From contig JARGSG010000222.1 in assembly GCA_030374805.1 (NCBI GenBank), positions 248,001 through 312,000 on the forward strand: a DNA stretch of 64,000 bases, in the 5' to 3' direction. Each line of letters begins with the position of its first letter. Position 1 is the stretch's first letter. The notes beneath the pieces were generated by a model that was not told the DNA's origin, made no database searches, and worked only from the letters and a program-made list of their open reading frames with translations. Shown one piece after another: positions 20,898 to 32,747 of the stretch. Source of the DNA: Gracilaria gracilis (taxonomy: Eukaryota > Rhodophyta > Florideophyceae > Gracilariales > Gracilariaceae). The position numbers were made by a program, and so were the translations under genes.

Positions 20898-22290
20898 TTC
20901 CTGGGATGGCTGTATGCAGCCCGTTACGGGGTTCTCATTCGCACGAAGTGCTGTGAATGGCGCCTTTACCACGACGACAGCCTACCATCCCCGGAGGGTC
21001 ACTTGCTTCCACTGCCTGCCGTTGTGGATAGCTACGTCCGCTTTTTAGAAATTAGCGACGTCCTCCGAGGGTGCCAATGCATCTTTGGCGATGTCCGATT
21101 GCTGTTGTCGGATGTTACTCGCATCGATTGGTGCCAAACACCAGGGTGTCTGTGGTATAATAATGAGACTCACACCTACTACGACATTCCACGACACCGT
21201 GTGTGACGCGACGTTGGGAAGGCGTACCAATCTATGCCCCCATTTCTACCCGTTGAGGAGAGAATGCCAAACTCTGATGCTCAGGAGTTCGGCAAGTACT
21301 GGCCCCAAGAGCTTGGTTTCGTTCCGTCCTGTTTACAGAATCCCATTGCGCCGTCACCTGGTCCGTCGCCACCGTCTAATCCGGGCCCTTCGGCTGGGTT
21401 GGATTCCAATGACGAAGATGAGGGGGATTCTACTCTTCCTGTCGCCTCATCTAGTGCGGCACTCAATGTGGCGATCCCGTCGGGTGATCAAGGGGGTCTA
21501 GGTATTCCCAGTGGGGCTCGTGGTTCTATTAGCGCTGTCGCTGAACCTGTCGTTCCCAATGCCTCAATTGTTCCCACCGTGGGGCAAGCCTCCCGCGCCG
21601 TCATGAGTGGGCCAAGCATGGTCATTGCTCCCATTGGGTTCTCGGTTTCTACCCCTTTACTGGTCGGGTCCGTTCCTGGTATCGGGCTCCCGGAAGAGAG
21701 TACAGTCCTGAAGTGGGAGCCGCTGTGGCCGCTCTAGGTTCGGTATGCCAGCACATGGGCGTACAGGCTCTAACATCTTTTTTTGGGTGCCCTTACCGGG
21801 GCCCACTCTTGGGTTCGCGACATTTCCTTCCTGCGGGTGGCATCCCAGAGGGTCATTGGCATGCGTCAAGCGCTTGCTACCATCGTGGCCAGGCACAGTG
21901 GCATACTGGCGTCGGAAATAATGGCTGACGTGCTGCCCGTTTCGGAATCGAAGACTTCCCGGAGGGACATATGCTCGCCACAGCACGCGACAAACCCGTG
22001 CGGGGTACCGGCATGAGGACCCAAACGTCTGTGGTCGTTCATCGCGCCGCTGACCTGGTGGATACCCTGTCATTCTGCCGCGTTCATCCCGAGGAGCCTG
22101 CGACGAAAAGCGGACAGCGCCCCGCTTTATTGGCTCATATTGAGGTGGCCCTTACCCCGAGAGAGGAAGCGGGGTAGAACGTGCCAGAGGTAGGAGGTGC
22201 AGCAGGTGCAAATCTCGATGCGGGTGACCGTGATAGCGATGGTGAAGCCCAAGAGGGCGAAGGTGCTCCTCTACTCTGTGGAGGCCGAGC
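20898..22290 (+). pseudogene. Antisense reading frame of G1, C-terminal part
   Basis: This continues the frame that was cut at 1831. The first segment runs to a TGA at 21204-21206 and has an IDWCQTPGCLWYNN motif and several Cys residues. After a slip, coding appears to run 21234-21737 (Pro/Ser-rich linker, acidic patch DSNDEDEGDS), then through 21783-22016 and 21971-22177 in shifting frames, ending in an acidic stretch (NLDAGDRDSDGEAQEGEG). Past about 22290 the sequence belongs to G1 pol on the other strand, so the end of this frame may have been lost in the event that removed integrase. No domain recognised. Confidence 0.5.
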
Positions 22291-22334
22291 TTTCCTAGCG
22301 AGGAAACCATGGTGGTCGTACCCGAATCGGGACT

Positions 22335-23559
22335 GTGGTTTTCTCACAACTTCGGCTACTTTCTTGCACCAAGAGTCTTGCGACTGCTGTTCCAGAAATT
22401 CATCGACCGCAATCGCCATAGCTTCCTTCTGTTCAGGTTCGACAGCCATCACTATTTCCCGTTCTGGTCTTTCTCTGCTTCTTCCCAATCTAGAAGTACG
22501 TTCTCATACATGGTATCCCCTTCCCTCACGGTGGCCACCAGACAATCAAAGTCCCCAAAGGGTTCTATGGAGAAGCATGGAATGTGGTCCTCGAGAGGTG
22601 TCCCGTCCAAACCGTCAGTGGCCATACGGAACAGTGCATCTGCCGCTTGGTGTTTGACCCCATCGCGATGCGCAACGTCGTACTCAAACTCTGAGACACG
22701 AAGTCTGAACTGAGCTAATCTCCCGCAACAATCGGCCAAATTGAGGATCCATCTAAGTGAGTGATGATCGGTCCTAGCCGTGAATCGGTCACCTTCTAGA
22801 TATGGCCTTAAGAAGAGCATCGCCACCACAACCGCGAGGCACTACTTCTCTGCTGTAGTGTACTTGCGCTCAGCGCGTGGAGAGGAACGACTCCAATACC
22901 GTATAGGCTTGTATTCTTTTTCATTGGGATGTTGTTGGAGTAAAGTACAGCCAACCTGGACATCACACGCGTCCGTGTCCAGCGTGTATGGGCGTCCCGG
23001 TACGGGTAAGTCCAAAATGGGTGGAGATATTAGTCTATCCCTCAATCACTGAAAGGCCTCGTACTCTTTGTCGCTCAGTATCCCGGTATTATCGGGTTTC
23101 ATCTCCCCGAATTTCCTATTCAAGGGTGCAGCAATGCAAGCGAAGCTGGGGATAAATCTTCGAAACACATTGCATAGTCCTACAAAGGAGCGGATTCCTG
23201 TCTCGGTCGTGGGCAGTTTAGCCTGTCTAATGGCTTCGCTCGTCTTCTGGGAAACATGTAGTTTTCCAGGCGTGACTACGTGTCCAAGGTAGTCCACAGA
23301 GGCAGGCAAGAAGAAGCTTTTCTTAAGCTTCAAGGTGATTCCAGCGTCCGGTGAAAGGGTAAGCACGTAAAGAATGTGCAGAAAGTGCTCCTCAACCGAG
23401 CGGGAGTAGATGATGACGTCATCCAGGTACATCGGGGCGTACTGCCACTTGACGTTATTCAGGATGATATCCAGCGCCCTCTGAAAGGTAACGGGTGCGT
23501 TCTTCCACCCGAAGGGCATTCGCGTAAAGCGATACAAACCCATATGAGAAATAAAGGTC
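22335..23559 (-). pseudogene. G1 pol: C-terminal half of reverse transcriptase, RNase H and pre-integrase linker
   Basis: Reading leftward from the D insertion: FISHMGLYRFTRMPFG, NAPVTFQRALD and the polymerase motif MYLDDVIIYS, then thumb and connection segments (VDYLGHVVTPGKLHVS, GIRSFVGLCNVFRRFI). RNase H follows with TLDTDACD, PIRYWSR and TDHHSLRWILN. There is a TAG at 22842-22844 where a Glu fits. A slip near 22450 leads to a pre-integrase linker (SWCKKVAEVV...GYDHHGFLARK). The integrase core does not follow; reading ends at about 22300 in unrelated sequence. Typical Ty3/gypsy order, but this copy cannot encode active enzyme. Confidence 0.82.
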
Positions 23560-23840
23560 CCCTGTGAGCAATTTGAATAGCCCAAATATGGCCGGGATAA
23601 GGCCAAAATGGTTCCTAAATAATACTTAAAATTAGGCACGGAAAACGGGCACGGCACGGCCAAAATATGGCCTGGAGAGTGCCCATACACGCGGGCGAAA
23701 GAAGGCCCCATTCAGAATGCCAAGAGAGGACCCAGAGATGGGCCATTATTGTCCCCGTTAGAAGTGCCCATAATGGATGAGAAGGGGAATAGTTTTGGTC
23801 AAAATGAGACCCAAATGCGACCAGGGCCGTGCTCTTCTAC
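23560..23840. repeat. Left terminal and subterminal repeats of D
   Basis: Copies of a CCAAAATG-like word occur within GCCCAAATATGGCC, GGCCAAAATGGTTCC, GGCCAAAATATGGCC, GGTCAAAATGAG and GACCCAAATGCG. AGTGCCCATA also occurs twice. The right end of D holds CCAAAAT words in the opposite orientation (about 49640-49770). Confidence 0.6.
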
Positions 23841-24865
23841 GCACATTCGTACATGTATGGGTCTCTTCGCATTAACCAGATAATGCCGGGATGTGGCCCG
23901 TATTTCAGTGTAATTTTGGCGTGTTTAGATCCCATATACTGATGAGAAGAGAACTTTGTAAGTACGATATGTGTCATGATATGTAATCGCGTCTCGTACA
24001 AGTGGTAGGCCTTTCGAGGCTAGATACATGTACCTAAATGTTCCAATCTATTGGCTTTCAAGGACCTGAAAATGGGGTTCACGTACTTCTTTCGCATGAA
24101 GACAAGCCCGTACCGTGGACCTCTGTAGCACTAACAATGATGCACAAAGTATCAAATAGTTACCACATCGCACACGGTCTTTGTACGCGATGCCGTATCA
24201 CGGTTGTTTAATAACGGAAATGATAAAACTTCAATGGCTGGACTCTTCCCAACCAATGATGCAACCTTATAACACGAACTGCGTAGCTCTTCGTAGATCT
24301 ACCGTACCATTTGGGTAGAACTTGAAGTACTGGCACCGCTCAAAATCGCACAACCCCAACTTGGTTTTGTTGAGATTATTCACCGAGTACCCTATCCGTC
24401 GCGTTCCGTAGGACGTTCAGCTTGAATACTCATCTTCTTTGGATTCTTGTGATGACGCTTACGTGATCCACGAAGATTATTTCCTGTTCTGCTCGTAAGC
24501 AGTCTACCACAGGTGTTCTGAGTATGGGTACTAGACCCATCGTGCCCATCATCCGTCTCAATGTGTGACACCGACATTCGCTGCGGGGCCCTTCTCGGTT
24601 TCTTCTTTCCCAGGTTTGGGTGAGGTCAGGACGGGATTTTTGACCTATTCTCATCTCCTGTATTGGCCTTCCTTCCGATTGGTTTGCGACTGATCGTGTT
24701 CGTGACCGGCTGTCCCGAACGCTTCGTATTTCGGTTGTAGACTTGAGCTTGAGTTGGAGCTCTCCCTTGCATCATAATCGGTTCTACAGATTGCAAGCTA
24801 AGATTGAGTGCAGTACCGTTGCCATCATATGCCTCTAAGTCTGTGTCATATTCATGAACGGCACT
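23841..24865. other. Non-coding left part of D
   Basis: No frame here shows a domain. A short minus-strand frame at 24430-24654 lies downstream of the 24866-25588 gene and could be its eroded 3' continuation. The rest looks non-coding. Confidence 0.35.
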
Positions 24866-25588
24866 CTAAATATCACTTTCCGGCATATCATCTCCATCAT
24901 TATTGTCATATTGGGAATCATAGCCACCATCCATATCAAAGGCTGTCAGTGCCTTGTGTACATGGGTAAATTTTGTTACGACCGTCGAAACTATTTCACT
25001 GTGCTCACCCTCGCCACCATAACCCTTGGAGTCTTTTAAACCTCTCTTCGCGTTCATGGACTTATTGTGTTCTTCGGATACCAGGCAGTCATCGCCAGGT
25101 GAAAAAGGAGATGGATCTTGATCATTCGCATGAGTCACATGGGTTTCTTCCGGGAAGATTGCATTATTTTTCTTGTTCTCGCGCTTGCGTGCCTCCGCTG
25201 CCGCTTTCTCATCTCTCTGAATGGTTTCCTTTAAGAATTCATTCAAGACCCATCCTCCTTGTGCAGCAGACAAAACAGGATAAGTTTCCAGAAGCTTACG
25301 CTTAAGATTCATAATCTGAGACAAAAAGTCTTTACGCACTGGGCTGTAAGTGCGGGTGCCACATTCGATCCCAAGTCGATGATAGAGAAATGAACGCATT
25401 TCATCTTTGATAGCGTTTGCCATCGTGGTGTAAATGGGATACCCATCCTCCATAGATTCCGAGTCACGTTCCATCTTTTCCTGATACAATCGATTGAAAA
25501 GGGCCCTCGCAGAGATGGTAGTGCCAGTGGGCACCCCAGGCCGGTCGGAATCTCTGAAACGTCTCTTCATAGAAGCTGTTGGTATCAT
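24866..25588 (-). CDS. Second gene of D, unknown basic/acidic protein
   Basis: A 240-codon frame from a true ATG at 25588. It begins with basic residues (MKRRFRDSDRPG), has a globular centre (TTMANAIKDEMRSFLYHRLG, YSPVRKDFLSQIMNLKRKLL), a charged helix (RDEKAAAEARKRENKKNN) and a strongly acidic end (YDNNDGDDMPESD). It lies head-to-head with the transposase, separated by about 700 bases. EnSpm/CACTA elements often carry a second, fast-evolving gene whose product binds subterminal repeats; by position this is a candidate, but nothing in the sequence proves it. It is the only sizeable frame of D's own without an internal stop. Confidence 0.55.
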   Translation of the reverse strand: MIPTASMKRRFRDSDRPGVPTGTTISARALFNRLYQEKMERDSESMEDGYPIYTTMANAIKDEMRSFLYHRLGIECGTRTYSPVRKDFLSQIMNLKRKLLETYPVLSAAQGGWVLNEFLKETIQRDEKAAAEARKRENKKNNAIFPEETHVTHANDQDPSPFSPGDDCLVSEEHNKSMNAKRGLKDSKGYGGEGEHSEIVSTVVTKFTHVHKALTAFDMDGGYDSQYDNNDGDDMPESDI

Positions 25589-26285
25589 GACGCATTTCGC
25601 GGGGAGTGGGCTTCGTTACAAGATATCAAAACCAGTTAATGTACCCTGACCAGAATCACGCTGGCCTGCTTCTCTCGGCTGGTTCGGCGCTTGAAGTGAC
25701 TGCGCAGGGACAGCGCGACTCTCTGACTGCATGGCACTGTCGGCGATGACCCTGTGCAAGGTTCGCAAACTCATGTTAAATTCAATACGAAACTCAAAGC
25801 TCTGGCACGAGAAACATTACATCATGATGGTTAATAGTCTGCATCTCGGTCGTCGGAACTGGGTTTTCATATGCGTACCTGAGCAGAATGAATGACGTCT
25901 TGGCGATCCGACGTGCACTTTGAGGTTCACTCAGAGAGCAGCTCTGCGAATTGGAGAAGTTGTGATGTCTCTGACAGGAGAGAAAGCCAGATGAAACACA
26001 AGAAGCGCATAATGTGTTCCGATGAGAGAATGAGATGGTGAGAGGTTCTTTCGCACTTAAGTACAATTTCTAACTGAAGTGAAAGCACGAAGTGAAAACA
26101 ACCTTCAGATGCGAAAACAATTCCCAAGTTTCAACTTTGGCTAAGTATATCCTACTTTTGATTTTTCATGGGAGCATCTCGTAGAGACTAAATACCCACG
26201 GTGCATGCAAGTACAATATATCGACGTTGTGAACGGCCATTAGGTAACCACTGCATTTTTCAATCCAAATTCTAATGAAATAATC
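25589..26285. promoter_or_regulatory. Divergent intergenic region of D
   Basis: This separates the minus-strand second gene from the plus-strand transposase, so it should hold both promoters. Short frames are present without domains. No core promoter element can be named with confidence. Confidence 0.35.
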
Positions 26286-29200
26286 TTGACATTACCGCTT
26301 TCTTCCAGTTTCCAACAGACGTCAACGAAGATGGGACGGGGTAGAAAGAGATATCGATGGGAAATATCCAGGTACGAAGTAGCATGTTCAATGAATCCGA
26401 CGATATTGGAAACGACATACCACCCTATAAGAGACACTCAAATTCAGACGCCAACGCTGTTGTTGCTTCATTAAGAATGACACCCATCATGAGAACTGCA
26501 GTTAATTAAGATGCTGCAGAAGTTATGCGGAATAAAACTATCCAAGATCCAACCGCGCAGGACGGAGGTGGCTCTCAAAGCTTATCATATCCAGATCATC
26601 ACTTTCTTGGCGTCTCTGCAGTGGGATTTTCTTACCAGGCATTATATGGTTCGGAGAACAATGAAAAACGTGCTCAAACTCATATGGGTGGAGAAGATAT
26701 ACACCTGTCCGCCAATGTTTTTTCTAGCACTGGACCTAGCTCAATAGTTAACGGAAGCCTCACTTCTATTTTCCAATCTTCTGATCACTTAAGTTGGCCT
26801 CTTTCACCGACACCCACGAGTTTCGATGGACCAAAGTCTGCCAAACAATCAGAGTATGAACGATTAGCGCCCTTTCTGTACAGCGCAGAAATTTCCAATG
26901 TATCGCAGAACGGAATTAAAAGATGGTTGAGAGTACCCGCAATCCATTCGAACTTTTCATATAGATTCCTGATATCATACGCAGTGCAGAAAGCTCATAT
27001 TGAGAAGACACACGTCAGAATGTGTTTCAATGGACATGCGGCTCACTCTGGGAAGCCCAGATCTGCCCGAGAATGTCCAATCTGCAACAGTTCGCTCGCC
27101 GCAAGCAAGCATAAGTTCTGGTTTCTAAAACCATCATCAGCATTGAAGGCATTTTGTCGGGCTCAAAATTCATTAAAAGAGTTGATTAGCGGTTGTATTA
27201 GATCAAAGGAGTCCTTAGCGTCTCACCCTTTTTGATAGTAGAGATCACGATTACTACCACGGAGAAATGTTTCTGAGACAGCATGCAGAACGATTTCAAA
27301 GCTGGAATGCCGAAAGCAATGACCTTTTTGTTTTTCTCACGCTCCCTTCGAATGGTTTCGAGTGTACCAAGAACTGAAAGGGTACTCCAATATATGTTCT
27401 TCCTATAGCATTTACAGTTCTGAACTCTAATCCGAGAAAACGAAGCCAAGCTTCGATGTGCATCATAAGCGCGGTTGTTCCTTCTTCTCATGATCCCGAG
27501 TACTTTGACACCTCTATGAATGAAATTGTCTTGGATCTGAAAACCCTGGAAAAAGAAGTGCCAGCGGTTTGTCATGACGGAAGAATAAGGACAATTCAGG
27601 TATTTGTTTTGTTTTTCACTGCGGACTGGCCGGCAGCATCTAAGGTTCTCGGATATGTTTGCCATATGGGAGAAGTGTTCTGCCGTTTTTGCAAGAAGAA
27701 GAAAGTTGAAGTGAAGAATGCTCATGCTTGTGCGCTGTGCCAGAAGATTGTTCGTCGTTGATGAATTCCCTTTGGCGCCGGGCTGAATACAATAGTGGGG
27801 ATATAATCAAAACAGAATGCATTGAAAAACGAGAAGGTTCTGAAGTTGGTAAAATATGGAAAGCATTGAGTTCCAATAGAATGAACTAAAGAAGCAAAAC
27901 GAAGATGATCAAAGAATCCAGTATCAAAAGATCTTCATGAGTGGCACAATTGTCTGTCGACTTCGTGTTTTCCTTCCCCTACGACGTGATGCATTTGGTG
28001 CTACTTGGGTGGACCAAACATGTTTTAGGACTTTTGCCCGGAATTCACCCACGACATGAACGGTATGATCATGTTCCGCCTTACTATATACCATCGCAAA
28101 AGCTCGAATTTCCACAATGCTCTGGAGAACAGCACACACGGCATTCCGAGTTCAAGGGGAAGGGCACCGCTTTCGTTAGAGCACCTGTCCAGATTTAAAG
28201 CGGAAGACTTGAAGCGCCACTCGGAGTTGTATCTTCTCCCAGTATTCCACCGCTTCAATGTAGAAAAACAGATCAAGCATCTTTGGAACCAAACTCGATA
28301 AATGGTTACCTTGTGATTCAGCTATAACTGCGACGCAGCCAGCCATCGAGTTCTGACATGAGTGGTTGAGGAATGCTATGCAAGGTTTGTGCGTTTGTTC
28401 TGCTCAGATAGATCTTCATATAACTGCCTTACGCCGACAACACACACCATATTACATCTGCCAGAGCTGCTCCAACAATGCGGTCCCCTTCCGATCACCT
28501 CACAGTTCCTGATAGATAGACTACTGGGGGAGATCGGAAACCGTGTGCAACAGACTTCAAACATTACATCGCAAATCTTCCACAAGAACTTTAAGTTGTT
28601 TTCTCTCAAGCTGGCAAATGATGGGAAGACATTGGTTGACGACGTTCATGAATCTGTACTGAATGTCTTGAGGTTTCCAACCCGAAGTCATCTTAGCTCT
28701 TCTCAGGCTAATGTTGAGTTCCATACTGGTGCTACCTGCCACGGGGCTGGGTCATCGTTAATGGCGCTCAACAACGAGCAAAGACGTGCTGTGAGAAAGT
28801 TTCTAGCAGACAATTTTCCTTCAGATATGAACACTGCTCGCATCTTCTCAACCAAAGAATTCAGAACTGCAACCGTAACCAAGGATTCTCATCACTTCAA
28901 AGCAGAGAGCCTCAAATCCTATGATTTGAGATCGAAGATTTCTTTGCATCAGACGCGGCAGAAGTACTGCGTTTCTGCCCATTTTGCCCCTTAGAGCTCA
29001 ATGAGCACTGGTTTTTCACAACGTTACGAAGATCATATTGATATTTGGCATTTTTACTACGGCGTTGTACATGACATTATTAAGATTGTGGTTGAAGTCG
29101 ATAAATTGAAGATCACAGCAGTGTTCGTAGATGTAAATTGGGAGTCGAACATGGTGGAAGATCAAGCGTTTGGTCTCTTGTACTCAGAGAAGAAAGGCCG

Positions 29201-29351
29201 TGGTAATGCCACCAGAAAGCATGTCATATGCTTTCAACGGGTAATTGGGTTCCTTGAATTGGATGGTAGAAGGTATTATCTTGACCCATCTCGTCACGGT
29301 GACGATAGTTTCCAGAATTCCATACTTCAACGTATAATAAAAAGAACGTAA
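26286..29351 (+). pseudogene. TNP2-like (EnSpm/CACTA) transposase of D, broken
   Basis: Ordered segments match the family: a Cys pair (CPIC) with AFCRAQNSLKELISG (27070-27190); DHDYYHGEMF and NDLFVFLTLPSNGFE (27240-27350); PIYVLPIAFTVLNSNPRKR (27380-27440); VFVLFFTADWPAASKVLGYV followed by CRFC and CALC (27600-27750); PYDVMHLVLLGWTKHVLGLL (27970-28035), the conserved DxxH region; HTILHLPELLQQCGPLPI (28445-28500); and a C-terminal segment (29040-29310) ending YYLDPSRHGDD. It spans frames 2, 0 and others, with stops at 27233, within 27350-27360, 27759 and 28992. These could be mutations or unspliced introns; several changes lack splice signals, so I treat it as a relic. Confidence 0.66.
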
Positions 29352-30242
29352 TCAGTACTCAAGACGGTCCGACGTGTACCCAATTCTTCTATGTCCGATA
29401 TGCCTTAGTCATTGCTCAAAACCAGCACTGACGGCCTTTTGTTCGTACGAAAACTGTGGGCACGTACTTGCTTGAACAATAAAAACTTGTGAAACGTATA
29501 ATTTCTGATCTCGAAGCCATGCTCTAGCTCGAGGATCTCACTTATAAGGAGAGATATGAGCAGATGGCGCAACAGAAACGGTCCTTTAAGCATGATTCCC
29601 AGCCCACGAACGCGGTTTAAAGAGACCTGCTTCGGTACATTGCCAAGCTTTAGGAGCTTTTACTAATAGGGCGCGGTTTTTGTAGTGCTCAACACATAGA
29701 AATGAGAGATCGGACCGTTTCACTGGAGCATTTTGAGCATCACTTGCTACGTGTTGAAGCTGACCGCCTTATTTCCCCAAATCTGACTTCTTCTCTGAAA
29801 AGTAGCAACGACTGCATTCGTTGGGTTACCTTCCGCAAAGTGCTGCTATGTTGGTGTAACATGTTGTATATGTCCGTACGGCTGTACGAGCGTTCCATTG
29901 CACTGCACCCACTTGAAGTCAACCACGCAGTCTCATACAATGTCTAGAATAAGGGCGAGTCTGCAAGCATCATGCCCGAACTAGTTTAAGGAGCACCGCG
30001 CAGACTCACGGCGGCTAGGTCGAGAAATAGACGGCCGTGTTATGAGCGTCCGTTTGCCAACAAAGCCATGCCGAACAGGTCCAGCGCGCGCAAAGAGTAG
30101 CGCCGTCTTCGCGTTGATCATGGCGGATTCTAGAGGGTCTCGCACACAATTGGGCCCAACATGCCATGATGTACAGTTGGTACCGTTGGCAACCTTTTGA
30201 AAGTATACAAATGTCCAATTCACACGTACATGCTTACAGTTT
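29352..30242. other. Region of D downstream of the transposase
   Basis: No domain-bearing frame is visible. Short frames exist on both strands (for example 29702-29947 plus, and 29981-30670 minus) but they overlap one another and show no recognisable feature. Confidence 0.3.
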
Positions 30243-31185
30243 TTGGGTAACCTTACACGTATACTTGTCGCTGTAAAGCATCTTGTAACATGCCACAGGT
30301 TCGTGGCGTGTTTCACGACAAGGGTTCGTTGGTACGACCATGAAAACAGGTCATCAATTTTCTTGCAGCCTGACCAACGTTTTTTCCAGCATAGCCACCT
30401 TGAGCTCCAAACTATGGCGGCTACATCCGGAAGGAATCGGGAAATTCTTATTCCGTATGAGGCAAAGTGTTCATTGCAAGCGTTGATGATACCGTGCACA
30501 GCAAAATTTGTAGCTGTACTGGAATCGGTTTCTACGGAGACGCACGAAAATGCTGAAGAAATAAGTGATTTCCTTACGGAGCAAATTGTGGCGGCTGTTT
30601 CCAAAACATCGAGATAGAGAGAATGAGAACCAGCGAAAGAGGTACAGGATTCACCGTGATCGTGGAACATCAGAGAAGAAGAAGAAACACTTCCAAAGGC
30701 GACGTGCTTGGTATGCCGAGTACACTAAAAAAAAGAAGGCAGAGGCTTCAAACCGTTCTTCTGAAAGCTGTTGTAGCAGGAGCCCAGCGCGTTCAGCGGA
30801 TATATCACCCTCAAATATGCCTAGTACGCATGGAAACGGTTCAAGTAAGAACGCAAGAATGTCATCCGACAATAAAACGTCAGTTGTGGCCAGCAGGCAA
30901 GAGAGTTTGGCTCTCGATGCCGATATATCAAGCTCTTTTGGAGCAGCGTTAGATGACACTGTAGGGAGCAGTAAGAACACCGGCAGAAGCAACAACCATA
31001 AATACATTAATTTGGAGCATGACCGATACATATACGAATTGTATATCGAAGAAAGGGTTGTACGAGTGAACAAACACTATTTATGTCCCCTTCAAGGCAC
31101 GCCGCCATCCGATGCCATTCGAATTCGTGTCGCACATGACTCCGACAGGGTTCTACTTGTAGAAACGTCAGAAAATTCACAATAA
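30243..31185 (+). CDS. Unknown frames of D (Lys/Arg/Ser-rich)
   Basis: Two overlapping frames, 30243-30617 and 30565-31185. The second has a very basic start (KHRDRENENQRKRYRIHRDRG, KKKKAEASN), a Ser-rich middle and a globular end (YIYELYIEERVVRVNKHYLC). I recognise no domain. They may be two parts of one gene joined by a slip or an intron. A minus-strand frame of 229 codons overlaps (29981-30670), so strand assignment is uncertain. Confidence 0.3.
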
Positions 31186-32530
31186 ATACCGTATTCGCTT
31201 CTATAAGCTTCTACATCAGCATCATGTTCAAAGCGAACAAAATGGGGCATGAAATGCCCAAGAAAGTCCATCCCAGCACCAAATACAGCCTGGAAGAGTG
31301 CAGTACAGCTGATATCGAATACATAAACACGTGGCAGACTGGCCTTTGCCGCCTGAAATGCTGAAGCAGTTTCTTCCCGATGCTTGGAACCTTTCATCGT
31401 CTTTGGACGCGTACCTCTTGACCTCCTTAACTTAGTGAAGTCTGAACTTCATGCGCCACCGTACTCATTCCTGACGCTCTGTAGGCACCCCTCCTCAAGA
31501 TCAAGTTTACGCTTCAAAATACATGGCGGGGTGAGCTCTTGGCCTAACCAAGCGACAACTATCCAGCACCACTTCCAACATTTGAAGCGCCCGACGCAAC
31601 GCCCAATGACGAAGCACGTTTCTCACTGAGCATTGCATCAAATCCAGGATGCGCCTGATGGTCCCCGTCTTGGCGCCATGCTCCGGCATGGAAAAACCCG
31701 ACGGGGGATTTGACTGCGCTGCCCTCACATTCTCCAGCTCATCAATCATTCTGTGGCTACTTTGCCACCTAATATTGACATGTGGCGAGTACAATGGAGA
31801 GCAGTACGCGGGCGAAAGACAAGGATGGTGAGCACCAGGCATTGTATCCATTTCCTGGCGGCATGGAGCTGCATTTCAAGCTCTACGACGTTGTACATCA
31901 CTTAGTCAAATTCTATAGCGCGCTTCGTCATCGTTTGCAGTGCGCTGAAGCCCATAGCCATTTCGTGTATCTCTCGTTGCGCCTCGCACCGGTGCAGCTC
32001 GGCGCGCAGAGTCGGATGTGTCGCAGACGCAATTGGGACCATTGGCAGCCAGCGACTACGGCGATTGCGGAAGCCTGCCTTCGTGAGCCACACCCGGCGA
32101 GCGGTTGAGGCGCTCGCAGCCCCTTGTGTGGGACGCCTAGTTCTGGTCACAGCGGCGGCTGGCATGACATTGCAGTGAGCAGTGAAGTGGCGCCACTATA
32201 GCAGCTGCACATGCGCGTGCCGATTGGGGGGTCGCGAATGCTTCGTGCTAGTGGCGCGTTTCAAATCCCAGTAGCTGCAACCAACCGCTGCGTGTTGTCG
32301 TCGCGTGCCAGCTGCGGCGCGTCTTCGTTGTCTCCATCGCCCGCCAGCACCGCCGTGCTACGCAGCTCATGGCGCACCTGTTTGTCGTCCACCACGTGGT
32401 GAAGCTTCACCCGCAGCGCCGCGTTGCAATCGCCTGCGCATGTGCCCGCGTCTGTGCCCGCGTCTGTGCCCGCGCACAAGTGCGACTGCGCGGCGCAGGC
32501 GCCAAATTCAAAGCGTCGGTCTTACAGCTG
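31186..32530 (-). pseudogene. GC-rich degenerate gene-like segment in D
   Basis: GC content rises from about 31.4 kb. Minus-strand frames such as 31902-32165 (AELHRCEAQREIHEMAMGFSA) look protein-like but are short and interrupted. A tandem 12-base repeat of TGTGCCCGCGTC type at about 32440-32475 would give Ala/Gly/Thr repeats on the minus strand. The segment looks like eroded host coding sequence rather than transposon coding. Origin unknown. Confidence 0.3.
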
Positions 32531-32670
32531 TCGCATCATGGCCCCGTTGCACGCGCACAGCGTGTGCGCCAGATCCGGGTGCATGAGTCGTAGCGCGGCG
32601 CGGTCGGTGGGCGAAAGGTGGCTCATCACCACCCCCAGCGCCTTTTCCGGCAGCACGAGCAGCGACCTGC
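32531..32670 (-). pseudogene. F-box-like motif in a degenerate gene fragment
   Basis: On the minus strand one frame reads LPEKALGVVMSHLSPTDRAA followed by LRLMHPDLAHTLCACN before a TAA at about 32531. The pattern LPxxxLxxxxSHLxPxDxAALRxxxxxL is that of an F-box, which binds Skp1 in SCF ubiquitin ligases. Only this motif remains readable; downstream minus-strand sequence is broken. The L element's 3' end lies just upstream (about 32740), so L may have cut the gene. Confidence 0.4.
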
Positions 32671-32747
32671 CGCACGTATCTTTGCGTCACCCTCGCTGCC
32701 GCCACTTTCGCGCGCGCAATGGAAAAAGAACGAACGAACGAGTGGCT

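Noticed and set aside
21657..22073. Minus-strand frame opposite the G1 antisense gene as the missing integrase
   Set aside because: No HHCC finger or DDE residues; composition fits a shadow of the plus-strand frame.
29981..30670. Minus-strand 229-residue protein in D
   Set aside because: Cys/Trp/Ser-rich with no domain and overlapped by plus-strand frames; not supported enough to call.
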